Positions 1 to 9,361 are shown, counted from the stretch's first letter. The stretch: DNA of 64,000 nucleotides from Mycolicibacterium llatzerense (GCF_000878195.1 NZ_JXST01000002.1:1-64000); one strand, 5' to 3'. Numbers and translations are program-made. Notes: a model not told the origin generated them from the sequence alone.

Positions 1-5
1 TAGAG

Positions 6-121
6 TTACGGCGGCAACAGCGGCAGGGAAACGCCCGGTCCCATCCCGAACCCGGAAGCTAAGCCTGCCAGCGCCGATGATACTGCCCTGCACGGGCGGA
101 AAAGTAGGACACCGCCGAACA
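6..121 (+). rRNA. rrf: 5S ribosomal RNA
   Basis: The sequence matches the mycobacterial 5S rRNA almost base for base, including the internal cloverleaf segments CCCGAACCCGGAAGCTAAGC and the closing GGACACCGCCGAAC. The 5' and 3' ends pair through GGCGGC/ACCGCC. It is the last gene of an rRNA operon whose 16S and 23S genes lie before the window; in M. tuberculosis the same operon also precedes ogt-alkA. End positions are accurate to a few bases. Confidence 0.96.
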
Positions 122-129
122 CAAATTGA

Positions 130-168
130 CCTCGACCCCCGATGAAAATCGGGGGTCGAGGCATTTTT
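130..168 (+). terminator. Rho-independent terminator of the rRNA operon
   Basis: A perfect 14-bp GC-rich stem (130-143 with 148-161) closed by a GAAA tetraloop is followed by CATTTTT. It lies 9 bases after the 5S gene and also faces the convergent end of ogt. Confidence 0.93.
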
Positions 169-243
169 GCGTTTTGACGCATTTCTATTTCGGCCTCTAT
201 TTCGGCGCCGCGGAATTCCACGGCGCCGGCCGACGTCGTTCCA

Positions 244-753
244 TCAGTCGAATAGCGTCGGCTCCTCGGTGCCAGACCGGCTCTTCTCCAGATTGAGCAG
301 CAGTTTCTTGCGATCCAATCCGCCGCCATATCCCGTCAGGCTGCCATTCGCCCCGATCACACGATGGCAGGGCACGATGATGCCGACCGGATTGTGCCCG
401 TTCGCCAATCCGACGGCCCGTGACGCTCCCGGCGATCCGACCTGCACGGCGATTTCACCGTAGGAACGCGTTTCGCCGTACGGGATGGTCAACAGCGCAC
501 CCCAGACGCGGCGCTGGAACTCGGTGCCGATGAGGTCGAGCTCCAAGTCGAATTCCTGGAGTTCGCCGGCGAAGTACGCCGTGAGTTGGTCGACGGCCTC
601 CGGAAATGCGGTCTCGTCGGGCTCCCAGCCGTCATGGCTGGGTTCGTAGGTCTGGTCATCCATCCGCAGATGTCGTATCCGGCCGTCGCGGCCGGCGAGG
701 GTGATGGTGCCGACCGGGCTCTGCATGGTCCGGGTCTGCAAGGTGGCGGTCAT
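244..753 (-). CDS. ogt: Methylated-DNA--protein-cysteine methyltransferase
   Basis: O6-alkylguanine-DNA alkyltransferase, 169 residues. It removes methyl groups from O6-methylguanine by suicide transfer to a cysteine. The active-site motif PCHRV is present with the acceptor Cys at residue 129, preceded by the DNA-binding recognition helix region ASRAVGLANGHNP (about 110-122). The ATG at 753 overlaps the stop of alkA (ATGA), so the two repair genes are translationally coupled on one minus-strand transcript, as for Rv1316c-Rv1317c. An upstream in-frame extension exists but lies wholly inside alkA and was not used. Confidence 0.95.
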   Translation of the reverse strand: MTATLQTRTMQSPVGTITLAGRDGRIRHLRMDDQTYEPSHDGWEPDETAFPEAVDQLTAYFAGELQEFDLELDLIGTEFQRRVWGALLTIPYGETRSYGEIAVQVGSPGASRAVGLANGHNPVGIIVPCHRVIGANGSLTGYGGGLDRKKLLLNLEKSRSGTEEPTLFD

Positions 754-2261
754 GCCTGCTCCTGTCGGGGTGATGGCGTCGTCAATGGCGGCCATTGGTT
801 GACCGCATGATCCAGGGAGGTCCATAGGTGTTGCGTGGCGTAGGCGCGCCACGGGCGCCACTGCGCACTGTGTTCGATCAATTTGCGTGGATTATCCGGC
901 AGCCCAGCTTGTTTGGCCGCGGCCTGGACCCCGAGATCGCTGGCAGGAAAGGCATCGGGATCACCGAGCCCCCGCATCGCAATGACCTCGGCTGTCCACG
1001 GCCCGACCCCGGGCAGGTCGGCCAACTGGGTACGGGCCTGCAGCCAGTCCGATCCGGCGTCGAGCTCAAGGGTGCCGGCGGCGAGTGCGCCGATCAGTGC
1101 GACAACGGTCCGTCGGCGGGACTCCGGGAAGGCGAGGTGGCTCGGATCGATCTCGGCCAGCTGCGAGACGGAGGGGAAGACATGCGTCAAGCCGCCCGCC
1201 GGGTCGTTGATGGTCGGGCCGTAGGCCACTGCCAGCCGGCGGGTATGCGTCGCTGCCGCCTTCATCGACACCTGCTGGCCGATCACCACCCGCAGTGCCA
1301 ATTCGTTCTCGTCGACCGTGCGGGGGATCCGCTGCCCAGGTGCCTTGGCAACGATGGGTGCAAGGTTCCGGTCGGTGTTGAGGACGTCGATGACGGCCTC
1401 GGGGTCGGCGTCGAGGTCGAGGAGTCGCCGGCATCGGGCGATCGCGGTGGCCAGGTCGCGGAAGTCGTCGAGGATCACCGTGCACTGGACGTGGTCGACG
1501 CTCGGCGACAGTCCGACGATGCCGGTGCCGTTGGGGAGCCGGAGGGTGCGGCGGAAAGCACCGTCGCGGACTTCTTCTACGCCGGGTACCGCGCCGGCCG
1601 CAAGATGGCCGAACACCCCTTCATAGGCGAAGGGCGTCCGAACGGGTAGTCGGACGGAAAGAGTTCCCGTGCCAGGGTTTTCGTTGGGTTGGAACCGGGT
1701 TTGAGCTCGTTGACGGAGTTCAGTCGGCGTCAGTGCGCACACTTCGCGAATGGTGTCGTTGAACTGGCGGATGCTGGAGAAGCCGGCAGCGAACGCGACG
1801 TCGCCGAAGGGCAGTTTGGTGGTCTCGATGAGGACGCGGGCCGTCTGGCTCCGTTGGGCGCGGGCGAGTGCCAAGGGGTTTGCGCCGACCTCGGCCTGCA
1901 GCAGCCGCTCGAGCTGTCGGGTGGTGTAGCCGAGCCTGGCGGCCAGCCCTGTGACGCCCTCGCGGTCGACGGTGCCGTCGGCGATCAGGCGCATCGCGCG
2001 GGCGACCACATCGGTGCGAATGTTCCACTCCGGCGATCCCGGCGACGCGTCGGGCCGGCAGCGCTTACAGGCCCGGAAGCCGGCCCGCTGCGCCGCCGCG
2101 GCGGTTGGGTAGAAGCGGACATTGCGCGCGAATGGCGGCCGGACCGGGCAACTGGGACGGCAGTAGATGCCCGTGGTGAGGACGGCCGTGACGAACCAAC
2201 CGTCGAATCGGGCGTCCTTGGATTGGACTGCCCGATAGCAGCGGTCGAAGTCGTCGTACAT
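750..2261 (-). CDS. alkA: Ada/AlkA fusion: methyl-phosphotriester sensor and 3-methyladenine DNA glycosylase
   Basis: A 503-residue fusion typical of actinobacteria. The N-terminal Ada zinc domain has four cysteines (C34, C38, C65, C68); in Ada, C38 is methylated by methyl-phosphotriesters. An AraC-type HTH follows (about 85-185), with the pattern GFSSIRQFNDTIREV. The C-terminal half is an AlkA-type glycosylase with the helix-hairpin-helix LPGVGPWTAEVIAMRG and the catalytic Asp region AFPASDLG. It excises alkylated purines and probably activates its own operon with ogt after methylation. It lies immediately upstream of ogt with a 4-base overlap. In M. tuberculosis the corresponding gene is Rv1317c. 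Confidence 0.94.
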   Translation of the reverse strand: MYDDFDRCYRAVQSKDARFDGWFVTAVLTTGIYCRPSCPVRPPFARNVRFYPTAAAAQRAGFRACKRCRPDASPGSPEWNIRTDVVARAMRLIADGTVDREGVTGLAARLGYTTRQLERLLQAEVGANPLALARAQRSQTARVLIETTKLPFGDVAFAAGFSSIRQFNDTIREVCALTPTELRQRAQTRFQPNENPGTGTLSVRLPVRTPFAYEGVFGHLAAGAVPGVEEVRDGAFRRTLRLPNGTGIVGLSPSVDHVQCTVILDDFRDLATAIARCRRLLDLDADPEAVIDVLNTDRNLAPIVAKAPGQRIPRTVDENELALRVVIGQQVSMKAAATHTRRLAVAYGPTINDPAGGLTHVFPSVSQLAEIDPSHLAFPESRRRTVVALIGALAAGTLELDAGSDWLQARTQLADLPGVGPWTAEVIAMRGLGDPDAFPASDLGVQAAAKQAGLPDNPRKLIEHSAQWRPWRAYATQHLWTSLDHAVNQWPPLTTPSPRQEQA

Positions 2262-2324
2262 GCCTTCGACAATGGCATGCGCCCTGGCCGAGTACTAGCG
2301 GAAAATCGACATCAACGTGGCTCG

Positions 2325-2350
2325 CGAGACAATTTTAATCATTTGTCTCG
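2325..2350. repeat. 8-bp inverted repeat between alkA and the exported-protein gene
   Basis: CGAGACAA (2325-2332) and TTGTCTCG (2343-2350) form perfect arms around a 10-base AT-rich spacer, in the divergent intergenic region. The A/T-rich centre and the lack of a gene end make a regulator site more likely than a terminator. No regulator could be assigned. Confidence 0.5.
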
Positions 2351-2386
2351 TTTTCTACTGACTTGTGTGTTGGGCTTTGTTATAAC

Positions 2387-2400
2387 TGGAACGCGTTCTA
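2387..2400 (+). promoter_or_regulatory. Candidate KstR operator (TNNAACNNGTTNNA)
   Basis: TGGAACGCGTTCTA fits the published 14-bp KstR consensus TnnAACnnGTTnnA at every fixed position. It lies 21 bases upstream of the ATG at 2422 and just 3' of an AT-rich TTATAAC stretch, the placement expected for a repressor blocking transcription. KstR is the TetR-family repressor of cholesterol catabolism in mycobacteria. Confidence 0.6.
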
Positions 2401-2421
2401 GTCGGGGTCGAGGGGAAGCAC

Positions 2422-4527
2422 ATGCCAATGAACAGTCGTGAGCAGTTGCCAACTGGCGCAGCCAGATTCGTCGGCCGGGTTGGTGCATTGGCAGTCGCCC
2501 TGGGAATCGGCGTGGCCGTGGCAAGTAGCCCAGGCGTGGCGTTTGCGGCCCCGAGCGACGCCGGAGGGTCCTCGTCGGACAGCCATGCCAAGGGCGAGAG
2601 CCACGCCAAGGGTGGCGGGGACAAAGCCGACGCGAGCAAGCCGAAGACCGACAAAGGCGACAAGCGTCCGGGCGTCGTGAGTTCGGCGAAGAAGTCGTCG
2701 AAGCGGCCGTCGGGGAAGACGGATGTCGCGAAGCCGTCGGCCGCGAAGGATGCCACCGACACCGACAAGACATCCGGGCCTGAGGCCAAGCCCACCGCCC
2801 GGAAGGCCGCCAGCACGCCGACTGTGACCGCGGCCAAGAAGCCCCCGACAGTGCAGGCGACCGTGGCGGCGAAGGAGGACGCGCCCACGCGCTCCGTGCC
2901 GCGCGTGCATGCCATCGCGCCGGTCGCTGCAATCGGTGCGCCGGTCGCTGCGGCTACCGCGGCGGTGTCGCACGCGCTCGCGGCTGTGGGGCTGAACGGG
3001 ACGGCGAATGCGTCCGGGAATCCGGTGGCACCGCTGCAGAATGCCGCGTTGTCCGCGCTGCTCGGCGCCACCCGTCGCGAGACCGCATCCTCCTCGGCGA
3101 CAACGACATTGGCGGCTGCGCCAACGTCGCTGCAGAGCACGCCCACTGTGCTCGGCACGGCACAGCAGCTGGCTGCCGAGAGGAAAGCCAACGCCATCGT
3201 GAACACGCTGCCGATGCAGTTCATGAAGGCGATCCTGAAGTTTGCGTTCCAGATGAATGCCAAGCAGCAGTACTCCCAGGTCGGTGGGCCCGACCAGGAG
3301 AACCTGGACCAGTTGGGCCAGGCGGTCGACGAATACGCCCAACAGGCCGCCATGGAGTATCAGCTGCTCAACCCGATGCGACCGACGGTGCTGGAAATGG
3401 TTATGCCGCCGCATAATTGGTTCGGCCAGTCGATCACCGGCACCCGCATCCTGTACGACAACCCGGACACCATCTACCGGATGATGGCGGTCAACTCGAC
3501 GTCGACGTACGTCATCAGCGGAAAGTTCGGCCCGGGGGAGCGGCCGGCGGAGACCACGTTCAGTGTGTTGACGGGCCTCGGTGGCAAGACCGCCGCGGTG
3601 CTCAATGCCAAGGACATGCAGATCAACCCGGACGGCACCTTCACCGTGACGGTGAGTTCCCGTCCGGCCGAAGCAGGACAGACCAACCATCTGCAGATCC
3701 CGACCGACACCACTTTGATCGTGGCGCGGAACACGTTGTCGGACTGGAACGCTCAGGAACCCATGAGCTTGTCCATTCAGCGGGTCAGTGGTCCACGGGA
3801 CAGCCTGTTCGCACAGATCGGTGGCTTCGACATCCCCGGGCTGGGACCGGCCGTGTCCGGCAACCCGTTCCTGACGAACCTGGTCTCGCTCGTCCCGCCG
3901 CTGCCGGTGATGCCGCGGTTCCTGCAGGGCCTGGAAGCGTCGGTGATCCTCGCGCTCGGGCTGCGGATGGAACCGCAGTACATGGATGTGGCGACCAAGG
4001 ATTCGTCGGGAAAGACGAAGGCGGCCAACGTCTTCACGGATCCCGAGAGCAATGCCACGTTCTTGTCGACCCAGTTGCAGAGCGCGGGGTACTTCCAACT
4101 GGCTGACAACGAGGCGCTGGTGCTGACGATCAAGCCCGGCGATGCCGGCTATTTCGTCGTGCCGGTGACCAACGACTGGACCATCACCAAGAACTACTGG
4201 GATCAGCAGACGAGCCTGAACATCGCGCAGTCGGTGGCAAACGCGGACGGCAGCTACACCATCGTGGTGTCGCCGACCGATCCTGGTGTGGCCAACTGGG
4301 TGTCCACCGGCGGCCTGAACCAGGGCACGATCTCGATCCGTTTCCAGGACATCGACACGGCCGGCACCAATCTGCCGAAGGTGAGCTCACAGGTGGTGGC
4401 GCTCGATGACCTCGGTACGGTGCTGCCGGCCGGGACGACGTATGTCACTGCGGCACAACGGCAAGCGGCACTCGACGCACGCAAGGCCGGATTCGACAAG
4501 AGGTTCGCGCCCTACCCGCAGGTGTGA
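2422..4527 (+). CDS. Large exported protein with Lys/Ala/Ser-rich N-terminal region
   Basis: A 701-residue protein. The first ~42 residues are a signal peptide (Arg-containing start, hydrophobic VGALAVALGIGVAVA, then AFAAP as a likely cleavage site). Residues ~45-155 are low-complexity, rich in Lys, Ser, Ala and Asp. From ~270 on it is an ordered domain containing GTRILYDNPDTIYRMMAVN and later TLIVARNTLSDWN, which resembles the envelope domain DUF1214 seen in many mycobacterial exported proteins; that match is tentative. The ATG at 2422 has AGGGGA six bases upstream. The candidate KstR operator just upstream suggests sterol-linked expression. Function unknown; it probably acts in or outside the cell envelope. 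Confidence 0.8.
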   Translation: MPMNSREQLPTGAARFVGRVGALAVALGIGVAVASSPGVAFAAPSDAGGSSSDSHAKGESHAKGGGDKADASKPKTDKGDKRPGVVSSAKKSSKRPSGKTDVAKPSAAKDATDTDKTSGPEAKPTARKAASTPTVTAAKKPPTVQATVAAKEDAPTRSVPRVHAIAPVAAIGAPVAAATAAVSHALAAVGLNGTANASGNPVAPLQNAALSALLGATRRETASSSATTTLAAAPTSLQSTPTVLGTAQQLAAERKANAIVNTLPMQFMKAILKFAFQMNAKQQYSQVGGPDQENLDQLGQAVDEYAQQAAMEYQLLNPMRPTVLEMVMPPHNWFGQSITGTRILYDNPDTIYRMMAVNSTSTYVISGKFGPGERPAETTFSVLTGLGGKTAAVLNAKDMQINPDGTFTVTVSSRPAEAGQTNHLQIPTDTTLIVARNTLSDWNAQEPMSLSIQRVSGPRDSLFAQIGGFDIPGLGPAVSGNPFLTNLVSLVPPLPVMPRFLQGLEASVILALGLRMEPQYMDVATKDSSGKTKAANVFTDPESNATFLSTQLQSAGYFQLADNEALVLTIKPGDAGYFVVPVTNDWTITKNYWDQQTSLNIAQSVANADGSYTIVVSPTDPGVANWVSTGGLNQGTISIRFQDIDTAGTNLPKVSSQVVALDDLGTVLPAGTTYVTAAQRQAALDARKAGFDKRFAPYPQV

Positions 4528-4528
4528 C

Positions 4529-4825
4529 TCACCATTCGTGGTTCGGGCATTGGACGTCGACATACACCGTCGCCGCGACCGGCCCGCCCGGTTTGAAGTT
4601 GCCGGGGTTGTTCACGCCGGTGACCCAGCAGACGCTGAGCGGCTTGACGTCGAAACCGTTGGTCCAGTTGATCTGCACGAGGTAGCCCTCGGCCTGGAGG
4701 TTGTTGATGACGTCGGCTGCCGAACCGCCGGTGTCGAGGGTGGGGTCGGCCGCGGCGAGCGGAGCGAGCGCCAGCGACACGGCGAGTGCGCCGGCGGCAG
4801 CAGCCATGACGGTGTGTCGCTTCAT
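4529..4825 (-). CDS. Small exported protein, PASTA-like
   Basis: A 98-residue secreted protein: a signal peptide (MKRHTVMAAAAGALAVSLAL, cleavage after PLAAA) and a mature ~70-residue domain. It contains SAADVINNLQAEGYLVQINW, reminiscent of PASTA-type folds, plus two cysteines (VCWVTG and VQCPN) that could form one disulfide. An alternative ATG at 4834 would add three residues but would lie only 3 bases from the GGAGG. It converges on the preceding exported-protein gene with one base between their stops. Function unknown; such small exported proteins are common in mycobacteria. Confidence 0.75.
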   Translation of the reverse strand: MKRHTVMAAAAGALAVSLALAPLAAADPTLDTGGSAADVINNLQAEGYLVQINWTNGFDVKPLSVCWVTGVNNPGNFKPGGPVAATVYVDVQCPNHEW

Positions 4826-4868
4826 GATCACCATGATCCTCCGGATCTGTGTGAAGCAGATGTGAATT

Positions 4869-6461
4869 TCAGGCCAGGATGGCCAGTTGCGTCGGTTCGG
4901 ACAGCCCGCGCAGGGTAACGGTGTCGCCCAAAGCCCAGTTCGCTCTTTCCGATTCACTGACGGCGTCGAGCATCGCCGCGGCGGCGGCCAGATGGCCCGG
5001 CACGGACTTGGCGAGTTCGCACAGTCGCGCCGCCGCATTGACGGGCTCGCCGATCACGGTGTATTCGAACCGTTCCTTGGCCCCGACGTTGCCGGCCACC
5101 ACGGTGCCGGCGGCGACGCCGAGTCCGGCCTTCAGCTCAGGCACCTCGTCACGCAGCCGCGAGGCGATGGCCCGGGCGGCTGCCAGGGCGTCACCCTCGG
5201 TGCACTGCAACGACACCGGCGCCCCGAAGACCGCCAGCACCGCGTCGCCTTCGAATTTGTTGACGAACCCGTGGTGCCGGTCCACTTCGTCGACGATGAC
5301 GGCGAAGAAGCGGTTCAGCAGGGCGACGACCTCGACGGCCGGGCGGCTGGTCACCAGTTGGGTCGAGCCGATGACGTCGACGAAAATCACGGCCGCGTGC
5401 CGTTCTTCGCCGCCGAGTTGAGGTTTCTCCTGCTCGGCGAGGGCGGCGACTTCACGCCCCACATGCCGGCCGAACAGATCGCGTACCCGTTCGCGTTCGC
5501 GCAGCCCGTGCACCATCGAGTTGAATCCGCGTTGCAGCTGGCCCAGTTCGGTGCCGTCGAAGACGACCAGATCCGTGGTCAGGTCGCCTTGCTCAACCCG
5601 GCTGAGCGCTTGTCGCACAATGCGAATCGGGCTGGCAGTCAGCCACGACACGATCCACATCAACAACGCGCCGAACACCAACGCGAACACCGCCAGGACC
5701 AGTACTGCGAAGGCGAATTGGGTTGGGGTGAGCGTGGATTGGGTAAGCGCGAACACCGCGGCCAACAGCACGCCGAGCATCGGCACGCCGGAACCGAACG
5801 CCCACACCACCATGGTTCGGCCCATGATTCCGGGTGCCAGCCGTGAGGGCGGTCGTCCGGCCTGAAGGGCGTCGGCGGCGACCGGGCGGAGCGCGAACTC
5901 GGTGTACAGGTTGCAACTGGTGGAGACGACGATGCCGGGGAAGGTGACACCCAGCAGCAGCTTGGGAATGAACTGAGTGTCGTGCAGGGCGTAGAGCGTG
6001 GTCAGCAATGCGGCGCCGGCGCCCCACAGGCAGAGCAGCACGAGCGTGAGCTGGCCCGGCGCCCGGAAGGTGTTGCGCTGGTCCTCGATTGTCGGGGTGC
6101 GTTCTTCGATGGCCCATCGCACGCTTTGAATCACCCTGTTGGTCGCCCACACCACGCCGATCAGGAAGGCGAGCAGGATGTATGTGGGCGCCACGATCGT
6201 GGTGATCCACCAAACGTCAGCCCTGAAGACGTTTGGAGTCGGGAACAGCACCGTCTCGATGAAAATCGAGACGCCGACGCCGATCATGTTGGCGACGATC
6301 ACGAATGTGGTCAGGATCAGTTGGATGCGGATCCGGCGTCGGCGATGGGATTCGGAGACGCGCCCCAGAATCCACGATCCATATTCGGGCGTGGTGGTAC
6401 GCGGGGTTATGGCTTCCCGTATCCGTACCAGGCGCGTCGTCCCGGCTTGGTCCGCAGTCAT
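4869..6461 (-). CDS. Membrane-bound class III adenylate cyclase with HAMP domain
   Basis: 530 residues: six hydrophobic segments (about 45-270), a HAMP linker (about 270-325, [19 protein letters not shown]) and a C-terminal class III cyclase domain. The two metal-binding aspartates are in [12 protein letters not shown] and [13 protein letters not shown]; the transition-state Asn/Arg region is [16 protein letters not shown]. It would make cAMP at the inner membrane face. Position and architecture match Rv1318c-Rv1320c of M. tuberculosis, where three tandem paralogues stand; here there is one. Together with the cAMP phosphodiesterase gene at 28,086 the window holds both a source and a sink of cAMP. 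Confidence 0.93.
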   Translation of the reverse strand: MTADQAGTTRLVRIREAITPRTTTPEYGSWILGRVSESHRRRRIRIQLILTTFVIVANMIGVGVSIFIETVLFPTPNVFRADVWWITTIVAPTYILLAFLIGVVWATNRVIQSVRWAIEERTPTIEDQRNTFRAPGQLTLVLLCLWGAGAALLTTLYALHDTQFIPKLLLGVTFPGIVVSTSCNLYTEFALRPVAADALQAGRPPSRLAPGIMGRTMVVWAFGSGVPMLGVLLAAVFALTQSTLTPTQFAFAVLVLAVFALVFGALLMWIVSWLTASPIRIVRQALSRVEQGDLTTDLVVFDGTELGQLQRGFNSMVHGLRERERVRDLFGRHVGREVAALAEQEKPQLGGEERHAAVIFVDVIGSTQLVTSRPAVEVVALLNRFFAVIVDEVDRHHGFVNKFEGDAVLAVFGAPVSLQCTEGDALAAARAIASRLRDEVPELKAGLGVAAGTVVAGNVGAKERFEYTVIGEPVNAAARLCELAKSVPGHLAAAAAMLDAVSESERANWALGDTVTLRGLSEPTQLAILA

Positions 6462-6512
6462 TGGTCGTCAGCCTAGTTCGTGGGGCGGGTCCGAACGAGG
6501 ATTCGCTGCCCC

Positions 6513-6518
6513 TAAGGT
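6513..6518 (+). promoter_or_regulatory. -10 box of leaderless nucS promoter
   Basis: TAAGGT (TANNNT) ends seven bases before the nucS GTG at 6526, so transcription probably starts on the start codon. No Shine-Dalgarno sequence is present. Confidence 0.6.
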
Positions 6519-6525
6519 GGGTCGG

Positions 6526-7194
6526 GTGCGTCTCGTGATCGCCCAGTGCACTGTTGACTACGTCGGACGTCTGACCGCACATCTGCCGTCGGCCCGTCGC
6601 CTGCTGTTGTTCAAGGCGGACGGGTCGGTGAGCGTGCATGCCGACGACCGCGCCTACAAGCCGCTGAACTGGATGACCCCGCCGTGCTGGATCACCGAGG
6701 AGGCTGAAGAGGGTCTCGTCTGGGTCGTCGAGAACAAGGCCGGCGAGCAGCTGCGGATCACTGTCGAGGACATCGAGCACGACTCCAGCCACGAACTCGG
6801 GGTCGATCCGGGTCTGGTGAAGGACGGTGTGGAGGCCCACCTGCAGGAGCTCCTCGCCGAGCACGTGGAGCTGCTCGGGGTCGGCTACACGTTGGTGCGC
6901 CGGGAGTACCCGACGCCGATCGGTCCGGTGGACCTGTTGTGCCGGGACGAGACCGGTGCGTCCGTCGCGGTGGAGATCAAGCGACGCGGCGAGATCGACG
7001 GCGTCGAGCAGTTGACGCGGTACCTGGACCTGCTGAACCGCGACAGCGTGCTGGCGCCGGTGGCCGGGGTGTTCGCTGCCCAGCAGATCAAGCCGCAGGC
7101 GCGCACGCTCGCTACCGACCGTGGAATCCGTTGCGTGACTTTGGACTACGACAAGATGCGCGGCATGGACAACGACGAGTTCCGGTTGTTCTGA
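6526..7194 (+). CDS. nucS: Mismatch-specific endonuclease NucS/EndoMS
   Basis: 222 residues. NucS is the actinobacterial substitute for MutS/MutL: it cuts both strands at T:G, G:G and G:T mismatches. The N-terminal DNA-binding domain (about 1-110) is followed by a RecB-like nuclease domain with the PD-(D/E)XK residues visible as [23 protein letters not shown] (split: Asp in VDLL, Glu and Lys in VEIK) and QLTRYLDLL after it. The GTG at 6526 gives the conserved start MRLVIAQC. It overlaps the next gene by ATGA. The orthologue is Rv1321. Confidence 0.95.
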   Translation: MRLVIAQCTVDYVGRLTAHLPSARRLLLFKADGSVSVHADDRAYKPLNWMTPPCWITEEAEEGLVWVVENKAGEQLRITVEDIEHDSSHELGVDPGLVKDGVEAHLQELLAEHVELLGVGYTLVRREYPTPIGPVDLLCRDETGASVAVEIKRRGEIDGVEQLTRYLDLLNRDSVLAPVAGVFAAQQIKPQARTLATDRGIRCVTLDYDKMRGMDNDEFRLF

Positions 7195-7481
7195 TGCCTC
7201 GGCGACGTCCGGAGCGGCCTCGGCGCGACCCGCCGCCGCTGCTCGGGCTGTCGTCGCGCCGGGTGGAGACCGGACCTGACGGGTACGACTATGAGGTGCG
7301 GCCGGTGGCCGGTTCGCGCGCCGTCAAGACCTACCGGTGCCCGGGATGCGATCACGAAATTCGCCCGGGCACAGCGCATGTGGTGGTGCTACGGGTCGAC
7401 GATGCCGAAGACCGCCGGCATTGGCACACACCGTGCTGGGGGAATCGGGGAAACAGAGGACCGACCCGAAGGTGGTCCTAG
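7194..7481 (+). CDS. Small zinc-ribbon-like protein (Rv1322-type)
   Basis: 95 residues, Arg/Pro-rich at both ends, with one central motif pair: YRCPGCDHEIRPGT and HWHTPCW. The CxxC together with the HxH...C could bind one metal ion. The ATG overlaps the nucS stop (ATGA), so it is co-translated with the mismatch endonuclease; the pairing is conserved in mycobacteria (Rv1321-Rv1322). Automatic annotation often calls it ATP/GTP-binding, but no Walker motif is seen. Role unknown; a NucS partner is conceivable from the coupling. Confidence 0.85.
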   Translation: MPRRRPERPRRDPPPLLGLSSRRVETGPDGYDYEVRPVAGSRAVKTYRCPGCDHEIRPGTAHVVVLRVDDAEDRRHWHTPCWGNRGNRGPTRRWS

Positions 7482-7488
7482 ATCAGGC

Positions 7489-7965
7489 TCAGTGCGCGGA
7501 GTCTTTGGCGGGCTCGACCAGCTCGATCAGTACGCCGCCGGCATCCTTCGGGTGGATGAAGTTGATGCGCGAGTCGGCGGTGCCACGGCGCGGGGCTTCG
7601 TACAGCAGGCGGACGCCGTCGGCGCGCAGGCGCTCGGACAGGGCATCGATGTCGCTGGTCCGGTAGGCCAGCTGCTGCAGGCCGGGGCCACGGGTGTTGA
7701 TGAACTTGGCGATGGTCGACTTCTCGTCGAGCGGCGCCAGCAGCTGAATCTGGGCGCTACCGACCGCTGCGCCACGGACCGAGAGCATGGCCTCGCGGAC
7801 GCCCTGGTCCTCGTTGACCTCTTCGTGCAGGACGATCATGCCGAGATGATCGTGGTACCAGCGAATGGCGACGTCCAGATCCGGCACGGCGATGCCGACA
7901 TGATCGATGGCGGTCACCAGGGCGCTGGCCAGCGCGGGACGGGCATCGACGTGTTCGGTGGTCAT
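7489..7965 (-). CDS. Methylmalonyl-CoA epimerase
   Basis: 158 residues of the vicinal-oxygen-chelate fold. It interconverts (R)- and (S)-methylmalonyl-CoA in propionate metabolism from odd-chain lipids and cholesterol. Metal ligands are recognisable: His in AIDHVGIAV, Gln/His in the PGLQQLAYRTSD region and Glu in GVLIELVEP near the C-terminus. The chosen ATG (7965) follows a -10 box without leader. It is divergent from fadA4 and corresponds to Rv1322A. Confidence 0.92.
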   Translation of the reverse strand: MTTEHVDARPALASALVTAIDHVGIAVPDLDVAIRWYHDHLGMIVLHEEVNEDQGVREAMLSVRGAAVGSAQIQLLAPLDEKSTIAKFINTRGPGLQQLAYRTSDIDALSERLRADGVRLLYEAPRRGTADSRINFIHPKDAGGVLIELVEPAKDSAH

Positions 7966-7971
7966 AACGTA

Positions 7972-7977
7972 AAGGTA
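7972..7977 (-). promoter_or_regulatory. -10 box of leaderless epimerase promoter
   Basis: On the minus strand TACCTT lies six bases before the ATG at 7965, the usual spacing for mycobacterial leaderless transcripts. Confidence 0.6.
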
Positions 7978-8048
7978 ACCTGAGACGACCGAATTTGCGC
8001 CTGTGTGATCGGCCACATTAGCCGTTACAGATTTGTTGGAGGATGGAA

Positions 8049-9230
8049 ATGACGACCTCGGTAATTGTTGCCGGAGCCCGCACTCCGGTGGGCAAGCTGA
8101 TGGGTTCGCTGAAGGATTTCTCGGGTAGCGACCTGGGTGCCGTCGCGATCAAGGGCGCGCTGGCAAAGGCTGGCGTCGACGCCTCGCTGGTCGATTACGT
8201 GATCATGGGCCAGGTCCTGACTGCCGGTGCCGGCCAGATGCCGGCGCGTCAGTCGGCTGTTGGCGCGGGCATTCCGTGGGACGTGCCGGCGCTGACCATC
8301 AACAAGATGTGCCTGTCGGGCATCGACGCCATCGCCCTTGCTGACCAGCTGATTCGCGCCGGTGAGTTCGAGGTCGTGGTGGCCGGTGGCCAGGAGTCCA
8401 TGAGCCAGGCCCCGCACCTGCTGCCCAAGAGCCGTGAGGGCTACAAGTACGGCAACGTGACCGCACTGGACCACCTCGCTTACGACGGTCTGCACGACGT
8501 TTTCACCGACCAGCCGATGGGTGCCCTGACCGAGCAGCGCAACGATCAGGACAACTTCACCCGCGCCCAGCAGGACGAGTTCGCCGCGCAGTCGCACCAG
8601 AAGGCCGCCGCTGCCTGGAAGGACGGCGTGTACGCCGACGAGGTCGTGCCGGTGTCGATCCCGCAGCGCAAGGGCGACCCGATCGAGTTCTCCGAGGATG
8701 AGGGCATCCGCGGCAACACCACCGCTGAGTCGCTGGGTGGCCTGAAGCCGGCCTTCCGCAAGGACGGCACCATCACTGCCGGTTCGTCGTCGCAGATCTC
8801 CGACGGCGCGTGTGCCGTCGTGGTGATGAGCAAGGCCAAGGCCGAGTCGCTGGGTCTGACCTGGCTGTGCGAGATCGGCGCGCATGGCGTCGTCGCCGGC
8901 CCGGATTCGACGCTGCAGAGCCAGCCGGCCAACGCCATCAAGAAGGCCGTCGAGCGTGAGGGCATCACGGTCGATCAGCTGGATGTCATCGAGATCAACG
9001 AGGCCTTCGCGGCAGTGTCGCTGGCCTCGACCAAGGAACTCGGCGTCGACGGAGCGAAGGTGAACGTCAACGGTGGTGCCATCGCCATCGGCCACCCGAT
9101 CGGCATGTCCGGCGCCCGGATCACCCTGCATGCGGCGCTGGAGCTGGCCCGCAAGGGTTCGGGTTACGCCGTCGCGGCACTGTGCGGCGCCGGTGGTCAG
9201 GGCGATGCCCTGATCCTGCGCCGTCCGTAG
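8049..9230 (+). CDS. fadA4: Acetyl-CoA C-acetyltransferase (thiolase)
   Basis: 393 residues, full-length thiolase. The acylated Cys is in [12 protein letters not shown] (about residue 89), the catalytic His in [16 protein letters not shown] and the second Cys in [11 protein letters not shown]. It interconverts two acetyl-CoA with acetoacetyl-CoA or cleaves 3-ketoacyl-CoA. GGAGG at 8038-8042 touches the first ATG (8043) but stands six bases from the ATG at 8049, so the latter is chosen. It is divergent from the epimerase and orthologous to Rv1323. Confidence 0.95.
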   Translation: MTTSVIVAGARTPVGKLMGSLKDFSGSDLGAVAIKGALAKAGVDASLVDYVIMGQVLTAGAGQMPARQSAVGAGIPWDVPALTINKMCLSGIDAIALADQLIRAGEFEVVVAGGQESMSQAPHLLPKSREGYKYGNVTALDHLAYDGLHDVFTDQPMGALTEQRNDQDNFTRAQQDEFAAQSHQKAAAAWKDGVYADEVVPVSIPQRKGDPIEFSEDEGIRGNTTAESLGGLKPAFRKDGTITAGSSSQISDGACAVVVMSKAKAESLGLTWLCEIGAHGVVAGPDSTLQSQPANAIKKAVEREGITVDQLDVIEINEAFAAVSLASTKELGVDGAKVNVNGGAIAIGHPIGMSGARITLHAALELARKGSGYAVAALCGAGGQGDALILRRP

Positions 9231-9361
9231 TTTTCGCGGCACCGACATGACGCTTGCTGACGGATTTCTGCCGATTTTCGTCATCAACCGTCATCTCGGC
9301 GGCGACGAGGTGTGAACTACGCCTCGTAGTAGTCAGCCCGTCACTCGGGCACAATGGCGCC

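Noticed and set aside
2398..4098. 566-codon minus-strand open frame opposite the exported protein
   Set aside because: Arg/His-rich translation without domains, fully antisense to a gene with signal peptide and ordered domain; typical high-GC shadow frame.
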